Source: Pontibacter virosus
Lineage (GTDB): Bacteria > Bacteroidota > Bacteroidia > Cytophagales > Hymenobacteraceae
DNA length: 64,000 nucleotides
Assembly (NCBI RefSeq): GCF_003096355.1
Contig: NZ_QEKI01000006.1
Coordinates: forward strand, 186,001 to 250,000
Direction of reading: 5' to 3'
Below are positions 1 through 10,386 of this stretch, piece after piece. The notes under the pieces were generated by a model. It was not told the origin of the DNA. It did no database searches and saw nothing but the letters and a program-made list of their open reading frames with translations. Position 1 is the first letter of the stretch, and the number at the start of each line of letters is the position of its first letter. The position numbers were made by a program, and so were the translations under genes.

Positions 1-1
1 G

Positions 2-349
2 CTGTACGCAGGTGGCCAGGTGGAGGAAGTGGAGAACCTGGCAGACGAAGACATCGTGACGAAGGAACGGATACGCGGTAAGTTGCAGGAGTTGTATTCC
101 GCCTTAGGTATAGGCAATATCCTGATGGAATTACCCGAAAACTTCACCTCATACGATGTTGGTCATCATTTAGGGCTCAACACGGAACAGGAATATACCT
201 TATTGCAGTGCAACAGTGAGGCCCTGCGACAGGAGATGATCCTGCAGCATCTCCTCCAGGTACTACCCATTGTAGCCGAAACCGAGAAGCTTAAGGAGCG
301 CGTCAAACTCAATGGCCATTTCAAAAATCTCACGCCACCCAACTTCTGA
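2..349 (+). CDS. LON peptidase substrate-binding domain protein, C-terminal part
   Basis: The reading frame is already open at the window edge (residues L-Y-A-G-G-Q precede the GTG at 20), so this is the 3' part of a longer gene. The visible 115 residues are mostly helical and end in LKERVKLNGHFKNL, an ending I recognise from stand-alone LonSB-domain proteins of Bacteroidota (PF02190), which have the substrate-recognition domain of Lon without ATPase or protease. The molecular role of these proteins is unknown. The stop codon overlaps the ATG of the next gene by one base, so the two are probably co-transcribed and translationally coupled. Family assignment rests on the C-terminal half only. 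Confidence 0.75.
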   Translation: MYAGGQVEEVENLADEDIVTKERIRGKLQELYSALGIGNILMELPENFTSYDVGHHLGLNTEQEYTLLQCNSEALRQEMILQHLLQVLPIVAETEKLKERVKLNGHFKNLTPPNF

Positions 350-1578
350 TGCTGCTATACTTTCTCATTATATCTACTGTTTTGTTTTTGGTGTTTGGGC
401 TGTTCAGCTATTGGCAGGAACTCAAGTACCGTAACAAACCATTTTACAGACTCTCCGATGTAGGCTGGCGCAAGTGCTTTCCCAAACCGGAGGCGAAGCT
501 GGTACACAGCATTGCCTTTATGGGTGATGTGGGCTATGTGGCCATCGACGGCACAGATCCCGTTATGCGGCTATTGGAAGAGTGGCAGCAGAATACAGGT
601 CCGGATGGCAGCGTCCTGTTCCTGGGGGATAACCTATACCCGGTGGGGCTTCCTGCCGAAACGCACCGCCACTACCCTGCCGCCAAAGAGCGTCTGGATT
701 TTCTGTTGGGACAAATGGGCGCTTACGAAGGACGAAAGATTTTTCTCAGTGGCAACCACGACTGGAACAAAGGGCGCAAAAAAGGGCTGGAGTATGTGCT
801 GCGCCAGGAAAAACATGTGGTCGATACGCTGCAGGATGAAAGCAGTTACCTGCCCCGCCACGGTTGTCCGGGACCGGAGACCATACAATTGGCAGACGGA
901 CTGCTGCTGGTGATTATTAACACGCAATGGTGGGTGCAACGCGGCGAAAAACCCATGGGTACTGCGCAGGGTTGCCCTTATGATAACATTGAAGAGTTTT
1001 TTGTGCGCCTGAACCAGATCTTGCGCCGTAACCGACACCAACGCATCGTAGTAGCAGCGCATCACCCGCTCTACAGCAATGCCCTACACGGCGGTAAGTT
1101 TACGATCAAGCAGCACATTTTCCCACTCACTGCAGCACACAAGCGTATTTATGTCCCCCTGCCCATTTTCGGTTCGCTTTACCCTTTTTATCGCAAGTTG
1201 TTTGGTGCTTATGAGGATATGTCGCATCGAAAATACCGTAAGATGCGCAAGCGCCTGTTACGCATCTTCCACCAATACAGCAATATCGTGTACGTTGCGG
1301 GGCACGACCATAACCTGCAGCACTTCGAGGTGCGGGACAATCATTACATTGTGAGCGGGTCGGGCAGCAAAACCTCATTTGTCAAAAAAGGCGGCAAAGC
1401 CACCTTTACGCTGGAACAACGAGGCTTCTTTGTGCTCAACTACTATGATACAGGTGAGGTATGGATAGAAGCCCTTGCCGTTACGGAGGGTGAGGATGTT
1501 TCATTGCCCGGAAATGTCGTGTTCAGAAAAGAACTCCGCACCATTATGCAACCAAAGGAACTGACACAGCAGGTATAA
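349..1578 (+). CDS. Membrane-anchored calcineurin-like metallophosphoesterase
   Basis: The 409-residue protein starts with one hydrophobic segment (about residues 2-21), which probably anchors it in the inner membrane. The metallophosphoesterase blocks follow in order: GDVGY (weak first block, about 58), GDNLYPVG (about 94), GNHDWNKG (about 136), the histidine of AAHHPLY (about 238) and GHDHNLQ (about 318). These residues hold a dinuclear metal centre in the PF00149 family. The GDNLYP variant is typical of a Bacteroidota subgroup whose substrate is not known. The ATG overlaps the stop of the upstream LonSB gene. The gene runs convergently into the lipid kinase, with only 6 bp between the stops. 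The enzyme class is secure; the substrate is not. Confidence 0.85.
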   Translation: MLLYFLIISTVLFLVFGLFSYWQELKYRNKPFYRLSDVGWRKCFPKPEAKLVHSIAFMGDVGYVAIDGTDPVMRLLEEWQQNTGPDGSVLFLGDNLYPVGLPAETHRHYPAAKERLDFLLGQMGAYEGRKIFLSGNHDWNKGRKKGLEYVLRQEKHVVDTLQDESSYLPRHGCPGPETIQLADGLLLVIINTQWWVQRGEKPMGTAQGCPYDNIEEFFVRLNQILRRNRHQRIVVAAHHPLYSNALHGGKFTIKQHIFPLTAAHKRIYVPLPIFGSLYPFYRKLFGAYEDMSHRKYRKMRKRLLRIFHQYSNIVYVAGHDHNLQHFEVRDNHYIVSGSGSKTSFVKKGGKATFTLEQRGFFVLNYYDTGEVWIEALAVTEGEDVSLPGNVVFRKELRTIMQPKELTQQV

Positions 1579-1584
1579 CCTGGT

Positions 1585-2490
1585 CTATGCTTCTTCCGGT
1601 ATAGGCAGAATGACTTTCAGGCTTTTGGGGTGCATCGTCACTTTTATCTCCTCTCCCAACTCCACCGGCTCCCCGTCAATGTGCACCACTTCCTTGTCCA
1701 CGTTGTAGACGGTAGCCCGGCGGCAACTAATGCGTCGGGTATAGATGGAGCCATCGATATTATCTGTGTACATCCGGTACAGCAAAACAGGTGCGGCAGC
1801 TTTTGGGAAAGGCTCGATCAGGCATATCTCAAAACGGCCGTCGTTTAGGATTCCACTGGGGTTAATGGCGGCATTACTCCCAAAGGCATTCGCATTGGCG
1901 ATGGTCACCATAAATGCCTCTCCTTCAAAATTCTCCGTGTCGGTCTCTATGCGATAGAATTTCGGCTCGTAGTTCATATACTCCTGCAGGGCTATCCAGG
2001 CATAGGCGCCCGGGCCACGCTTTTCGCCTTCGCAAAAGCGCTTCACCACCAGCGCATTAAATCCCAGATCGCTGAGATGGATAGAAGGCTGTCCATTCAG
2101 GTCAATGGTATCGATGTTGCGCACCACATGTTCATGGATCAGCTGCAGGGCCTCTTCAGTATCCTGGGGTATGCCCAGGTCTTTTGAAAGTCCGTTACCG
2201 GAGCCCAGTGGAATAATTCCTAAGGGTATGTGCGTGTCAATCAGCAGGGCACCAACCAGACTGACGGTACCATCCCCTCCTACTGCAAATACAGCGTCAA
2301 AGGCATTCTCCTTCATACGCCGCTTTATCTCATCTACATCACTCTCCCCCGTTGTGCGGTATAGGACACAGTTCAGTTGATGATCGGCACAAATTGTTTT
2401 TATTTCATCCTCCAGTTCTTCTTTGTCTATATCACCCGCTATCGGGTTGATGACGAACAACAGGTTATGGAGTTTTTTTTGATGTTGCAT
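1585..2490 (-). CDS. YegS/DgkB-like diacylglycerol or lipid kinase
   Basis: This 301-residue protein has the signatures of the diacylglycerol-kinase catalytic domain (PF00781): FVINPIAG near the N-terminus, the nucleotide-binding GGDGTV at about 71 and the PLGSGNGLSKDLG loop at about 96. The C-terminal half is the beta-rich YegS-type domain, with HIDGEP near the end. Such soluble kinases phosphorylate diacylglycerol or related lipids at the inner face of the membrane using ATP. The length is normal for the family. It is transcribed towards the phosphoesterase, and its start lies about 40 bp from the stop of the M48 peptidase gene on the same strand, so the two may form an operon. The exact lipid substrate cannot be told from sequence. 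Confidence 0.9.
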   Translation of the reverse strand: MQHQKKLHNLLFVINPIAGDIDKEELEDEIKTICADHQLNCVLYRTTGESDVDEIKRRMKENAFDAVFAVGGDGTVSLVGALLIDTHIPLGIIPLGSGNGLSKDLGIPQDTEEALQLIHEHVVRNIDTIDLNGQPSIHLSDLGFNALVVKRFCEGEKRGPGAYAWIALQEYMNYEPKFYRIETDTENFEGEAFMVTIANANAFGSNAAINPSGILNDGRFEICLIEPFPKAAAPVLLYRMYTDNIDGSIYTRRISCRRATVYNVDKEVVHIDGEPVELGEEIKVTMHPKSLKVILPIPEEA

Positions 2491-2528
2491 ACGCGTGTCG
2501 TGGTGTCAGTTTTATTTAGGTCACGTAC

Positions 2529-3338
2529 TTATTCTACCAGGCCGGCAGGCAGACCGTTTGGATATTCCTGCTGGATGGCACGCTCAATTTCAGCGATCCT
2601 GTTGCCGGGGTTAGGATGTGTTTGAGCAAACTCTGGACCACTAGCCCCACCGCTGGCCTCCTCTAATATGCGCATCACCTCAATCATGGCCCTGGGGTCA
2701 TAGCCAGCCTCGCCTGTAAGGCGCACCGCCAACCTGTCCGACTCCAATTCGTCTTCCCGGCCGTATCGCATGTTCATCAACTTGCCGATCATGGCGGCAG
2801 CCACAGCACCGGTTTGTGAAGCTGGATTATCCGGATCATAGGTAGCAATGGCTGCAGCACCCGTGAGGCCCTGTGTGAGCTTTGCTTTGGCTAACTGCTG
2901 GGCAGAGTGCCGCCCAACTACATGCCCTATCTCGTGGCCCAACACACCGGCCAGTTGCGCTTCGGTACTTAGCCGGCGGAGTAGACCCGCTGTAATAAAG
3001 ATCTGCCCGCCAGGCAAGGCAAATGCATTTACGGTCTTTTCATCGGCCAATAAATGAAAGTCAAATTTGTACGGCGTTTCGCTTACGCGGGTATTTTGTA
3101 CCAACCGCTGTCCTATTGCGTTTACCTCTGCTCTCGCCTGTTCGTCCGGGTGAAGTCCACCATACTGGGAGGCCATCTTGGGTGCTGTCTGTAACCCAAG
3201 AGCGATCTCCTGTTCTACGGTCATATCCACGTGCTGCACCTGGCCGGTAAATTCGTTTTCCTGCCTGTTGCACCAGTAAGTGACCAGCGATACCACCGCA
3301 ATCAGAATAGCGACGATAAATTTCATGATTGCTTTCAT
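2529..3338 (-). CDS. M48 family zinc metallopeptidase
   Basis: The 269-residue protein starts with an N-terminal hydrophobic segment (signal peptide or anchor, about residues 5-22, with a cysteine at 23 that could be a lipobox). The peptidase domain has the zinc motif HEIGHVVGRHS at about 136, a preceding ALPGGQIFITAG strand and the downstream glutamate region DELESDRLAVRL, which gives the third zinc ligand. This is the arrangement of M48B/BepA-LoiP-like periplasmic proteases involved in envelope quality control. The C-terminal THPNPGNRIAEIE is also family-typical. It is the upstream gene of a possible two-gene unit with the lipid kinase. Physiological substrates are unknown. Confidence 0.92.
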   Translation of the reverse strand: MKAIMKFIVAILIAVVSLVTYWCNRQENEFTGQVQHVDMTVEQEIALGLQTAPKMASQYGGLHPDEQARAEVNAIGQRLVQNTRVSETPYKFDFHLLADEKTVNAFALPGGQIFITAGLLRRLSTEAQLAGVLGHEIGHVVGRHSAQQLAKAKLTQGLTGAAAIATYDPDNPASQTGAVAAAMIGKLMNMRYGREDELESDRLAVRLTGEAGYDPRAMIEVMRILEEASGGASGPEFAQTHPNPGNRIAEIERAIQQEYPNGLPAGLVE

Positions 3339-3595
3339 TTTACTCGATATCTATTTTTCCTCATTATTAGGTTATGCTCTTCAGTTTACTGTAGCATAAA
3401 TGCATTAGTATACGCCAGATGTGCTGCATCAGCGTATACTTTTAATGCTCTAAAAAGTATACGAAAGTGGCAGGAAATAATAGAACTGGCAGGAGGGCTA
3501 TACCTTAAGAATTCATAAATAGCTACCCTATTTTATATGAATTTCGTAATACACTAAAATCGCTGCAAAAGCAGCTTCAATTAAAACAGAATATT

Positions 3596-3793
3596 ATGAA
3601 TATGAAAAGAACATTCGGTGCCATTCTGACCATATTAGGTATAGTCGGCATCATCTGGGGGGCTTATGCTTTTGTTATGGGAGGCGACGGCGCCGCTGTT
3701 GGCAAGTATACAGCCGCCGTTCCTTTTATTGTAGGCCTGATCTTTTTCTTTGCAGGCATCAATCTGGTGAAAACCACAAAGGACCAGACCTAA
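3596..3793 (+). CDS. Small two-helix membrane protein
   Basis: The predicted product has 65 residues and two hydrophobic segments (about 6-27 and 41-59) joined by a short glycine-rich loop (MGGDGAAVGKY). There are two possible starts, ATG at 3596 and ATG at 3602, and the peptide differs by only two residues. I do not recognise a named function. Similar small membrane proteins are common in Bacteroidota and are often stress-induced (general knowledge, not shown here). The gene is followed 15 bp later by a strong hairpin shared with the convergent YkuD-like gene, which supports it being a real short transcription unit. Confidence 0.65.
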   Translation: MNMKRTFGAILTILGIVGIIWGAYAFVMGGDGAAVGKYTAAVPFIVGLIFFFAGINLVKTTKDQT

Positions 3794-3808
3794 CAGTAAA
3801 ACTCCTTA

Positions 3809-3853
3809 AAAACAGAAAAGCCACACCGGGGACCGATGTGGCTTTTCTGTTTT
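3809..3853. terminator. Bidirectional intrinsic terminator
   Basis: Two 17-bp perfect inverted arms (3809-3825 and 3837-3853) are separated by an 11-nt loop. The left arm begins with an A-run and the right arm ends with a T-run, so the hairpin can end transcripts from both the small membrane protein gene and the convergent YkuD-type gene. Confidence 0.9.
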
Positions 3854-3865
3854 ATATTTAGCTAA

Positions 3866-4681
3866 CTATGCATTCACCGGGAGTGTGTCCTGAAAAGATG
3901 CAAAGCCTTCCACCGCTCTTTCAGTGTTTAGGTAGTCAGAGGTATAGGCCTTGTCTGCGCTGTGTATATAGAGCACCGTGTTGTCCTTGATCAGTTCGAT
4001 CACGTCACCGGAAATAGCTCTTGGCACTGCCGGGCAACCCAGGCTGCGGCCCAGCCGGCCATACTGCTTCACAAAATCTTCGCTCACATAATCAGCTCCA
4101 TGCAGTACGATAGCACGCTCCATGGCTTTAGAGTTATACTGCTCGTCCATACCTGACAGGCGCAGTGAAAGTCCGTGCTTGCCATAATAGGTTTTATTGG
4201 TCAGGTAAAAGCCCATGCTGCTCATGTTAGAGTTAGGCTCGTTTGAAAATTTCTCGGCTTTAACGTTGCCTGTGTTGCGACCGTGCGCCACCAGGTTATT
4301 GTATACAACTTTATTGGCGTCCAGGTCTATGATCCACATGCGCTTCAAATTACTTGGTTTAGTAAAATCAACCACCGTCAGAATCTGCTTGTCGCTAGCT
4401 GTCAGTGCTTGCTGCTTGAAATTCTGATAACCGGTATAAGCACGCTCAAACACCCTGTAAGAAAGCCCTGCCTTTTGTAATCCTGCTCTGTTATATACTT
4501 CCTGCACATGCTCATCGAAAGCGATTTTCTTCTCAGCGAAAGACAGACTGGCAAGTGATGTAGAGGTTAAAACGGTTTCAGCTGTACGTCCCATTGGATC
4601 TGATTCGTCGTGACGCGCCCCACCTGGGGTGGCGATCAGCATGAAGCTTAGGGCAAAAGAGGTGACAATGGTTCTTATCAT
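3866..4681 (-). CDS. Murein L,D-transpeptidase catalytic domain family protein (YkuD_2)
   Basis: The 271-residue protein has a cleavable signal peptide (hydrophobic region about residues 4-20), so it acts in the periplasm. The C-terminal half contains the conserved HGADYVSEDF and GRSLGCPAVP blocks, where the His and Cys form the expected catalytic pair of the YkuD_2 family (PF13645). Relatives make or edit 3-3 crosslinks in peptidoglycan or attach proteins to it; activity in this subfamily is inferred. The length is typical. The gene ends at the shared bidirectional terminator and has about 270 bp of AT-rich upstream DNA before the divergent lipoprotein gene, so each probably has its own promoter. 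Confidence 0.88.
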   Translation of the reverse strand: MIRTIVTSFALSFMLIATPGGARHDESDPMGRTAETVLTSTSLASLSFAEKKIAFDEHVQEVYNRAGLQKAGLSYRVFERAYTGYQNFKQQALTASDKQILTVVDFTKPSNLKRMWIIDLDANKVVYNNLVAHGRNTGNVKAEKFSNEPNSNMSSMGFYLTNKTYYGKHGLSLRLSGMDEQYNSKAMERAIVLHGADYVSEDFVKQYGRLGRSLGCPAVPRAISGDVIELIKDNTVLYIHSADKAYTSDYLNTERAVEGFASFQDTLPVNA

Positions 4682-4949
4682 AGGTTAGTGTTTTCTATCG
4701 GGTTTTACGCAATTACTGTACTAACAGGGAAAAACACAACAATTGTTCCCTTGCGCAATGATTATGTCCAATTGGCAGGCCTTTTACTTACCATGTGTCC
4801 TTGTGTATATGCTAAACGTGTGTATACCTGTAACTTAGTATAAAAGGGCAGTATATTTTTTATCTTTTATATTTATCGGTTTTATAAATTAGGGCATTTA
4901 CTTGTATGCCAAAATCGGAAACTGCAATTTTGAGGCAAGAGAATAGCAC

Positions 4950-5339
4950 ATGAAAACGTACATCCTTTATACCCTACTACTTATTATGTTTGTGGGCTGC
5001 GCTGACCCTGCCCGCATTTCTGGCTTTGACAGCGAAAAGTGGCAACAAGACAAAAAGGGTTGTAAGGGCCATCGAAGCACTATGGTGCAAGACTTTGATG
5101 CTATACGCCGCGACCTGTACGGTCGACCGGAAGCAGAGGTGAAGGACATACTCGGCAAACCCGATGCGGAGCAACTGATGCGCCGGGGGCAGCGTGTGTT
5201 TATCTACTACCTGGAGCCCGGTTCGCATTGTAATGAACGAAATAAGCTCTCTGAGGCAAACCGGGCTGAGGTTCGCTTCAATGCACTAAGCAAAGTGAGT
5301 GAGATCACCTACCTGCGTCCACTCCCTACTTCCAAATAA
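4950..5339 (+). CDS. Small lipoprotein, possible SmpA/BamE-like fold
   Basis: The 129-residue product starts with a lipoprotein signal: a hydrophobic stretch to about residue 16, then the lipobox VGC at 15-17, so it should be lipidated and membrane-attached. The mature part contains EAEVKDILGKPDAEQLMRRG followed by a short beta-rich stretch (FIYYLEPG), which resembles the helix-helix-sheet arrangement of SmpA/OmlA/BamE-like domains where a VxxxLGxP motif is typical. I call this a fold resemblance, not a BamE assignment. The gene is monocistronic: divergent from the YkuD-type gene and closed by a terminator 4 bp after its stop. Confidence 0.7.
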   Translation: MKTYILYTLLLIMFVGCADPARISGFDSEKWQQDKKGCKGHRSTMVQDFDAIRRDLYGRPEAEVKDILGKPDAEQLMRRGQRVFIYYLEPGSHCNERNKLSEANRAEVRFNALSKVSEITYLRPLPTSK

Positions 5340-5342
5340 ACC

Positions 5343-5371
5343 AAAAAGCCCGCCAAATGGCGGGCTTTTTT
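5343..5371. terminator. Intrinsic terminator
   Basis: A 12-bp perfect stem (5343-5354 with 5359-5370) closes a 4-nt loop. There is a T-run on the right and an A-run on the left, so it can serve the lipoprotein gene and the convergent downstream gene. Confidence 0.92.
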
Positions 5372-5389
5372 ATGGTCATCCTTTTTGTC

Positions 5390-5788
5390 TTATTCTTCCT
5401 CTTTGCCGGTTAGTAAGTTTATGTGCTGGCGGCCTTCTAACTCCAGAAAGTGTTTCAGCTGCTTTTCATCCAGTATGCCAGCCATTACTTTATCGTGCTT
5501 TACCTGTATTTCTCTGTAGGCACGCTGCAATTGAAGCGGATCATCCTGTTTTGACTCCGCCTCAGACATAAGCTGGTATCGTTCTTCGTGAAGCAGTTCA
5601 ATCTGCATGAGCTGCTCTTCGCTCAGATTCAATTCGCGTTTCATTTCCAGAATAGCCATCTGGGGGCCACTCAGACTGATAGCAAGTACTTTTTTATCAA
5701 GCTCGTCGTCTGTCTCTTTTAGCCGCTGAGCTTGCGTTGTACTTATGGTTAATCCAAGTATGATCAATAAAGGTATAATTCTTTTCAT
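5390..5788 (-). CDS. Secreted helical protein, Spy/CpxP-like length and character
   Basis: The 132-residue protein has a signal peptide ending at TTQA-QR (about residue 20). The rest is charged and almost wholly helical (LNLSEEQLMQIELLHEERYQLM, EKQLKHFLELEG), with the pattern of LTxEQ-type periplasmic proteins such as Spy/CpxP, in which a long helical hairpin binds unfolded proteins or metals. The LSEEQ and LDEKQ repeats are the visible evidence; no catalytic motif is present. It is a single-gene unit sharing the terminator at 5343-5371. The function remains hypothetical. Confidence 0.7.
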   Translation of the reverse strand: MKRIIPLLIILGLTISTTQAQRLKETDDELDKKVLAISLSGPQMAILEMKRELNLSEEQLMQIELLHEERYQLMSEAESKQDDPLQLQRAYREIQVKHDKVMAGILDEKQLKHFLELEGRQHINLLTGKEEE

Positions 5789-6102
5789 GGTATTCGGGTA
5801 TTAAGCCATCACCTGGCTGCTGTAACGTTATATAGTGTTATGAACGGAATTATATTCTTTTAGTTCTGCCAAAAAAGAGACATTTTTTAGATTTTTCTAA
5901 TAGCGCGGAATGTCTTATGATACCCGTAAATAGTAACTATTCAAAAATTTATTTAATTAAAAAAACAACTTGTATTCAAAAGAAGCTATATCGTAACTAA
6001 GCCTCCTTAGAACAGTATACAAAAAAAACGCTCAAAATAGTATTTTTAACAGTGGCTCCCGGTTTCGCAGTTGCGGCTCCCTCCATACAAAGTGAAAAAA
6101 TC
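5789..6102. other. AT-rich intergenic region
   Basis: These 314 bp lie between the divergent genes at 5390-5788 and 6103-6333 and must hold both promoters. I see long A and T runs but no clear TAnnTTTG box and no RNA-like structure. Confidence 0.5.
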
Positions 6103-6333
6103 ATGAAAACTAAATATTATAATCCCAGTTCGCTCGAAGTTAACTTCGCCAAGGCTTTTCAGGATCTGGCGCAGCAGCTCGAAGACAGGCTTGATGCAGG
6201 TAAGGTTGTCAATATCACGCCGATACATGATGCAGACAACCCAATGGTTATTTATAAACTTAAAGATGAGGAAGGCGATTTGCATGAAGTAGTTGTACAA
6301 ATCATACAGCGGCCAGATAACCTGGTTAACTGA
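6103..6333 (+). CDS. Conserved-looking small soluble protein of unknown function
   Basis: The chosen ATG at 6103 gives a 76-residue, charged, soluble protein with an amphipathic first half (FAKAFQDLAQQLEDRL) and a beta-rich second half (VIYKLKDEEGDLHEVVVQIIQRP). A GTG 51 bp upstream in frame would add 17 residues of non-typical composition (APGFAVAAPS), so I reject it. No signal peptide or known motif is visible. It is followed by a strong terminator shared with the convergent DUF4199 gene, which marks it as a real transcription unit. Confidence 0.65.
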   Translation: MKTKYYNPSSLEVNFAKAFQDLAQQLEDRLDAGKVVNITPIHDADNPMVIYKLKDEEGDLHEVVVQIIQRPDNLVN

Positions 6334-6349
6334 TCTGGCAGTAAAATCC

Positions 6350-6395
6350 AAAAAACAGAGGCGGCCTGGTAGATTCCAGGCCGCCTCTGTTTTTT
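6350..6395. terminator. Bidirectional intrinsic terminator
   Basis: Perfect 20-bp arms (6350-6369 and 6376-6395) enclose a 6-nt loop, with an A-run on the left and a T-run on the right. It separates the small gene at 6103 from the convergent DUF4199 gene. Confidence 0.93.
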
Positions 6396-6419
6396 GTCTT
6401 AAGCAGGATCAAAATTCGA

Positions 6420-6878
6420 TCAAGGACTTCCGGGAACTTTGTGGTCACGCCGCTTGAACCATTGCATGGCAATGAACGAAACCATGAAGCCCGATATCAC
6501 ACCCTCCAGCATCAATACCATAAAAATAACGATACCAGGCGTGATGGCCATTCTGTCACCGAAGAACTGCTCCCCGGCAAGTACTTCTAGCAGCCCGTCA
6601 TCAAAGGCTTTGATATACACCACCATAAAAACGGCGAATAGCACGGTTGCCAGGGCCGAAGTAATAATGCCTGTTCCCAGTCCCTCGAAATAGCCTATAT
6701 CGCCTTGCCGCATCTTCTTTAATCCCCGTATGGACAGGGTGACCCCGATTGCCATAATCAGGCCGTTGAGAAAACGTAACTCAATGATCTGCTCCAGGCC
6801 GATGAGTTTCATGAGCAAAAAGTAAGCGATCAATGCAAATGCCGTGAACAGGCCGTACTTGAGGCCAATTTTTTCCAT
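6420..6878 (-). CDS. DUF4199 domain membrane protein (copy 1)
   Basis: The 152-residue integral membrane protein has four hydrophobic segments (about 9-25, 35-52, 68-92 and 112-138) and ends in the family-typical FIAMQWFKRRDHKVP. Family members occur widely in Bacteroidota and have no known function. The 156-residue paralogue starts about 60 bp upstream on the same strand with the same topology and the same FVAMQWFKRADHTVP ending, so the pair arose by tandem duplication and is probably co-transcribed. Family membership is clear; role is unknown. Confidence 0.85.
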   Translation of the reverse strand: MEKIGLKYGLFTAFALIAYFLLMKLIGLEQIIELRFLNGLIMAIGVTLSIRGLKKMRQGDIGYFEGLGTGIITSALATVLFAVFMVVYIKAFDDGLLEVLAGEQFFGDRMAITPGIVIFMVLMLEGVISGFMVSFIAMQWFKRRDHKVPGSP

Positions 6879-6941
6879 GGTGGGATGCTTCGGGTGTTGT
6901 TGACTTTGTTAAATTATACGCTGCTTTATTGTACGCTGCAA

Positions 6942-7412
6942 TCAGATACGCTCCGGTACAGTATGATCGGCCCGCTTAAACCACTGCATAGCCACAAAGG
7001 CGATGATAAAGCCCGGGATGGTACCATAAATAATGGTCAGCACGAAAAGCGATAGTACCGATAAACTAACCGGGAACAGAGAACTGGTTTGCAGGTTGGC
7101 CAGGTATGCCGTGTCAAGAACGGTTACATATAGAACCAGGAAAAGCGCCAGAATAGTAGAAGAAACCACACCAGTGGTAGCACCAATCGCCAGGCCCTGG
7201 AAGTAGTTGAGGCTACCACCCTTCGCTTTCTTGAACTGCGAGATAGCGACCGTTATACCTACGATCAGGAAGAGCGCACTCAGGAACGAAAGCTCCACCC
7301 TGTCCTGTAAGTTCAGCAAACGCATAATCAGGAAAAAAAGCACGTGCGCTATACCTACGAAAATACCATATTTCAGCGATACCTTTTGATATGTGATTTT
7401 TGAAAGTGCCAT
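6942..7412 (-). CDS. DUF4199 domain membrane protein (copy 2)
   Basis: This 156-residue paralogue of the neighbouring DUF4199 protein has the same four-segment topology and the conserved C-terminal MQWFKRADHTVP. The N-terminal parts (KYGIFVGIAHVLFFLIMRLLNL and KYGLFTAFALIAYFLLMKLIGL) align well between the two, while the loop between segments 3 and 4 differs. It is the first gene of the likely two-gene operon. The 333 bp upstream hold its promoter region and that of the divergent ABC-F gene. Function unknown. Confidence 0.85.
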   Translation of the reverse strand: MALSKITYQKVSLKYGIFVGIAHVLFFLIMRLLNLQDRVELSFLSALFLIVGITVAISQFKKAKGGSLNYFQGLAIGATTGVVSSTILALFLVLYVTVLDTAYLANLQTSSLFPVSLSVLSLFVLTIIYGTIPGFIIAFVAMQWFKRADHTVPERI

Positions 7413-9371
<1,959 letters not shown>

Positions 9372-9407
9372 CGTATATACCAGCGACAACCTGTAAAAAA
9401 GCAAGAT

Positions 9408-10094
9408 ATGCCGCTACGCTATCGCTACAAAATACTGGTACTGTCCCTGTGCTGCCTGTTGGGTGGCACAGCGGCCATGGCCCAAATTGAACCTGACACG
9501 GTGCGCCGCAAACGCGAACTGCCCACAGGTCCTACTGTGGAACCACAGCAACAACGACAACCCCGCGTTACGCAACCCCAGCCGCAGTCAGAAGTGATTC
9601 GCCCGCAAGTGGTACGCCCTGGTGAGGAAGCCCCACAAGCGCTGATCGACCGTATGTTCTGGGGTGGTAGCTTTGGCCTGCAATTCGGCACCTTTACCAA
9701 CGTGTCGCTTCTACCTGTAATTGGCTATCGGGCTACCGAAACGTTTTGGCTAGGTATAGGTGGTGTGTACCACTACAGAAGGTTCAGAGGTGAGAGCATG
9801 CACAATTACGGCGGCCGCATCTTCGCGCAGCAACAGATTTTTGAAAATTTCTTGATCCATGGTGAGTTCGAGCAGCTGAGCGTGGAGCTTCCTTTAATGA
9901 ACTACAACACCGGTGTATACGAATTCAGCAGGCGCTTTATAGGTATACCTATGGCTGGGCTGGGCTACAGACAGCGAATTGGCGAACGTGGTGCTGCAGA
10001 CATTCTGTTGCTTTACAACTTTAATGACTCTAATGCCTCCCCCTACTCAAATCCAGTCATCAGAGCGGGCTTTAGCTTTCCATTCAGAAAGTAG
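9408..10094 (+). CDS. Secreted protein, probable outer-membrane beta-barrel
   Basis: The 228-residue protein starts with a signal peptide (hydrophobic about 8-24, cleavage near AMA-QI). A Pro/Gln/Arg-rich linker follows (about 30-72). The C-terminal 150 residues alternate short aromatic and glycine-rich strands (GSFGLQFGTF, FWLGIGGVYHYRRF, GGRIFAQQQIF) and end in PVIRAGFSFPFRK, a pattern of small porin-like outer-membrane barrels. No enzyme motif is seen. It lies 36 bp after the ABC-F gene, so it may be co-transcribed, and it is followed by a terminator. I do not recognise a named family. Confidence 0.7.
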   Translation: MPLRYRYKILVLSLCCLLGGTAAMAQIEPDTVRRKRELPTGPTVEPQQQRQPRVTQPQPQSEVIRPQVVRPGEEAPQALIDRMFWGGSFGLQFGTFTNVSLLPVIGYRATETFWLGIGGVYHYRRFRGESMHNYGGRIFAQQQIFENFLIHGEFEQLSVELPLMNYNTGVYEFSRRFIGIPMAGLGYRQRIGERGAADILLLYNFNDSNASPYSNPVIRAGFSFPFRK

Positions 10095-10119
10095 GCTGAA
10101 GCGCAAAGGTATAAACAAA

Positions 10120-10149
10120 AAAAGGCTGCAAATCTCTTTGCAGCCTTTT
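10120..10149. terminator. Intrinsic terminator
   Basis: A 13-bp stem (10120-10132 with 10137-10149) has a 4-nt loop, an A-run to the left and a T-run in the right arm. It closes the barrel-protein gene and can also serve the convergent mini-protein gene. Confidence 0.88.
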
Positions 10150-10169
10150 CTATTTTCAAAGTAATGATA

Positions 10170-10319
10170 TTAGCCCCGTATGAGTCGTAAAAGAACTACG
10201 ATCACGGCGATCACCAATAAGATGTGAATCAATCCACCAACAGCATCAGGGAATCCTAAGAATCCGATCAGCCAAAAGATTACTAGCACAACGGCTATGA
10301 TATACAATAAATTTCCCAT
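10170..10319 (-). CDS. Lmo0937-like mini membrane protein (copy 1)
   Basis: The 49-residue protein consists of two hydrophobic segments (NLLYIIAVVLVIFWLIGFLG and IHILLVIAVIVVLLRL) split by FPDAVGG. This is the architecture of the small Lmo0937 family of membrane proteins, which are often stress-induced. I start it at the ATG whose product begins MGNLLY, although the frame stays open another 25 codons upstream, because the tandem paralogue begins at the same MGNLLY. It is the downstream member of a tandem pair and ends near the terminator at 10120-10149. The biological role is unknown. Confidence 0.8.
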   Translation of the reverse strand: MGNLLYIIAVVLVIFWLIGFLGFPDAVGGLIHILLVIAVIVVLLRLIRG

Positions 10320-10386
10320 AGTTTTAAATATTTTAATTTCGAAAATAAAGTCTGATATCCTATCTAACGTAGTTCCGCTATATAGG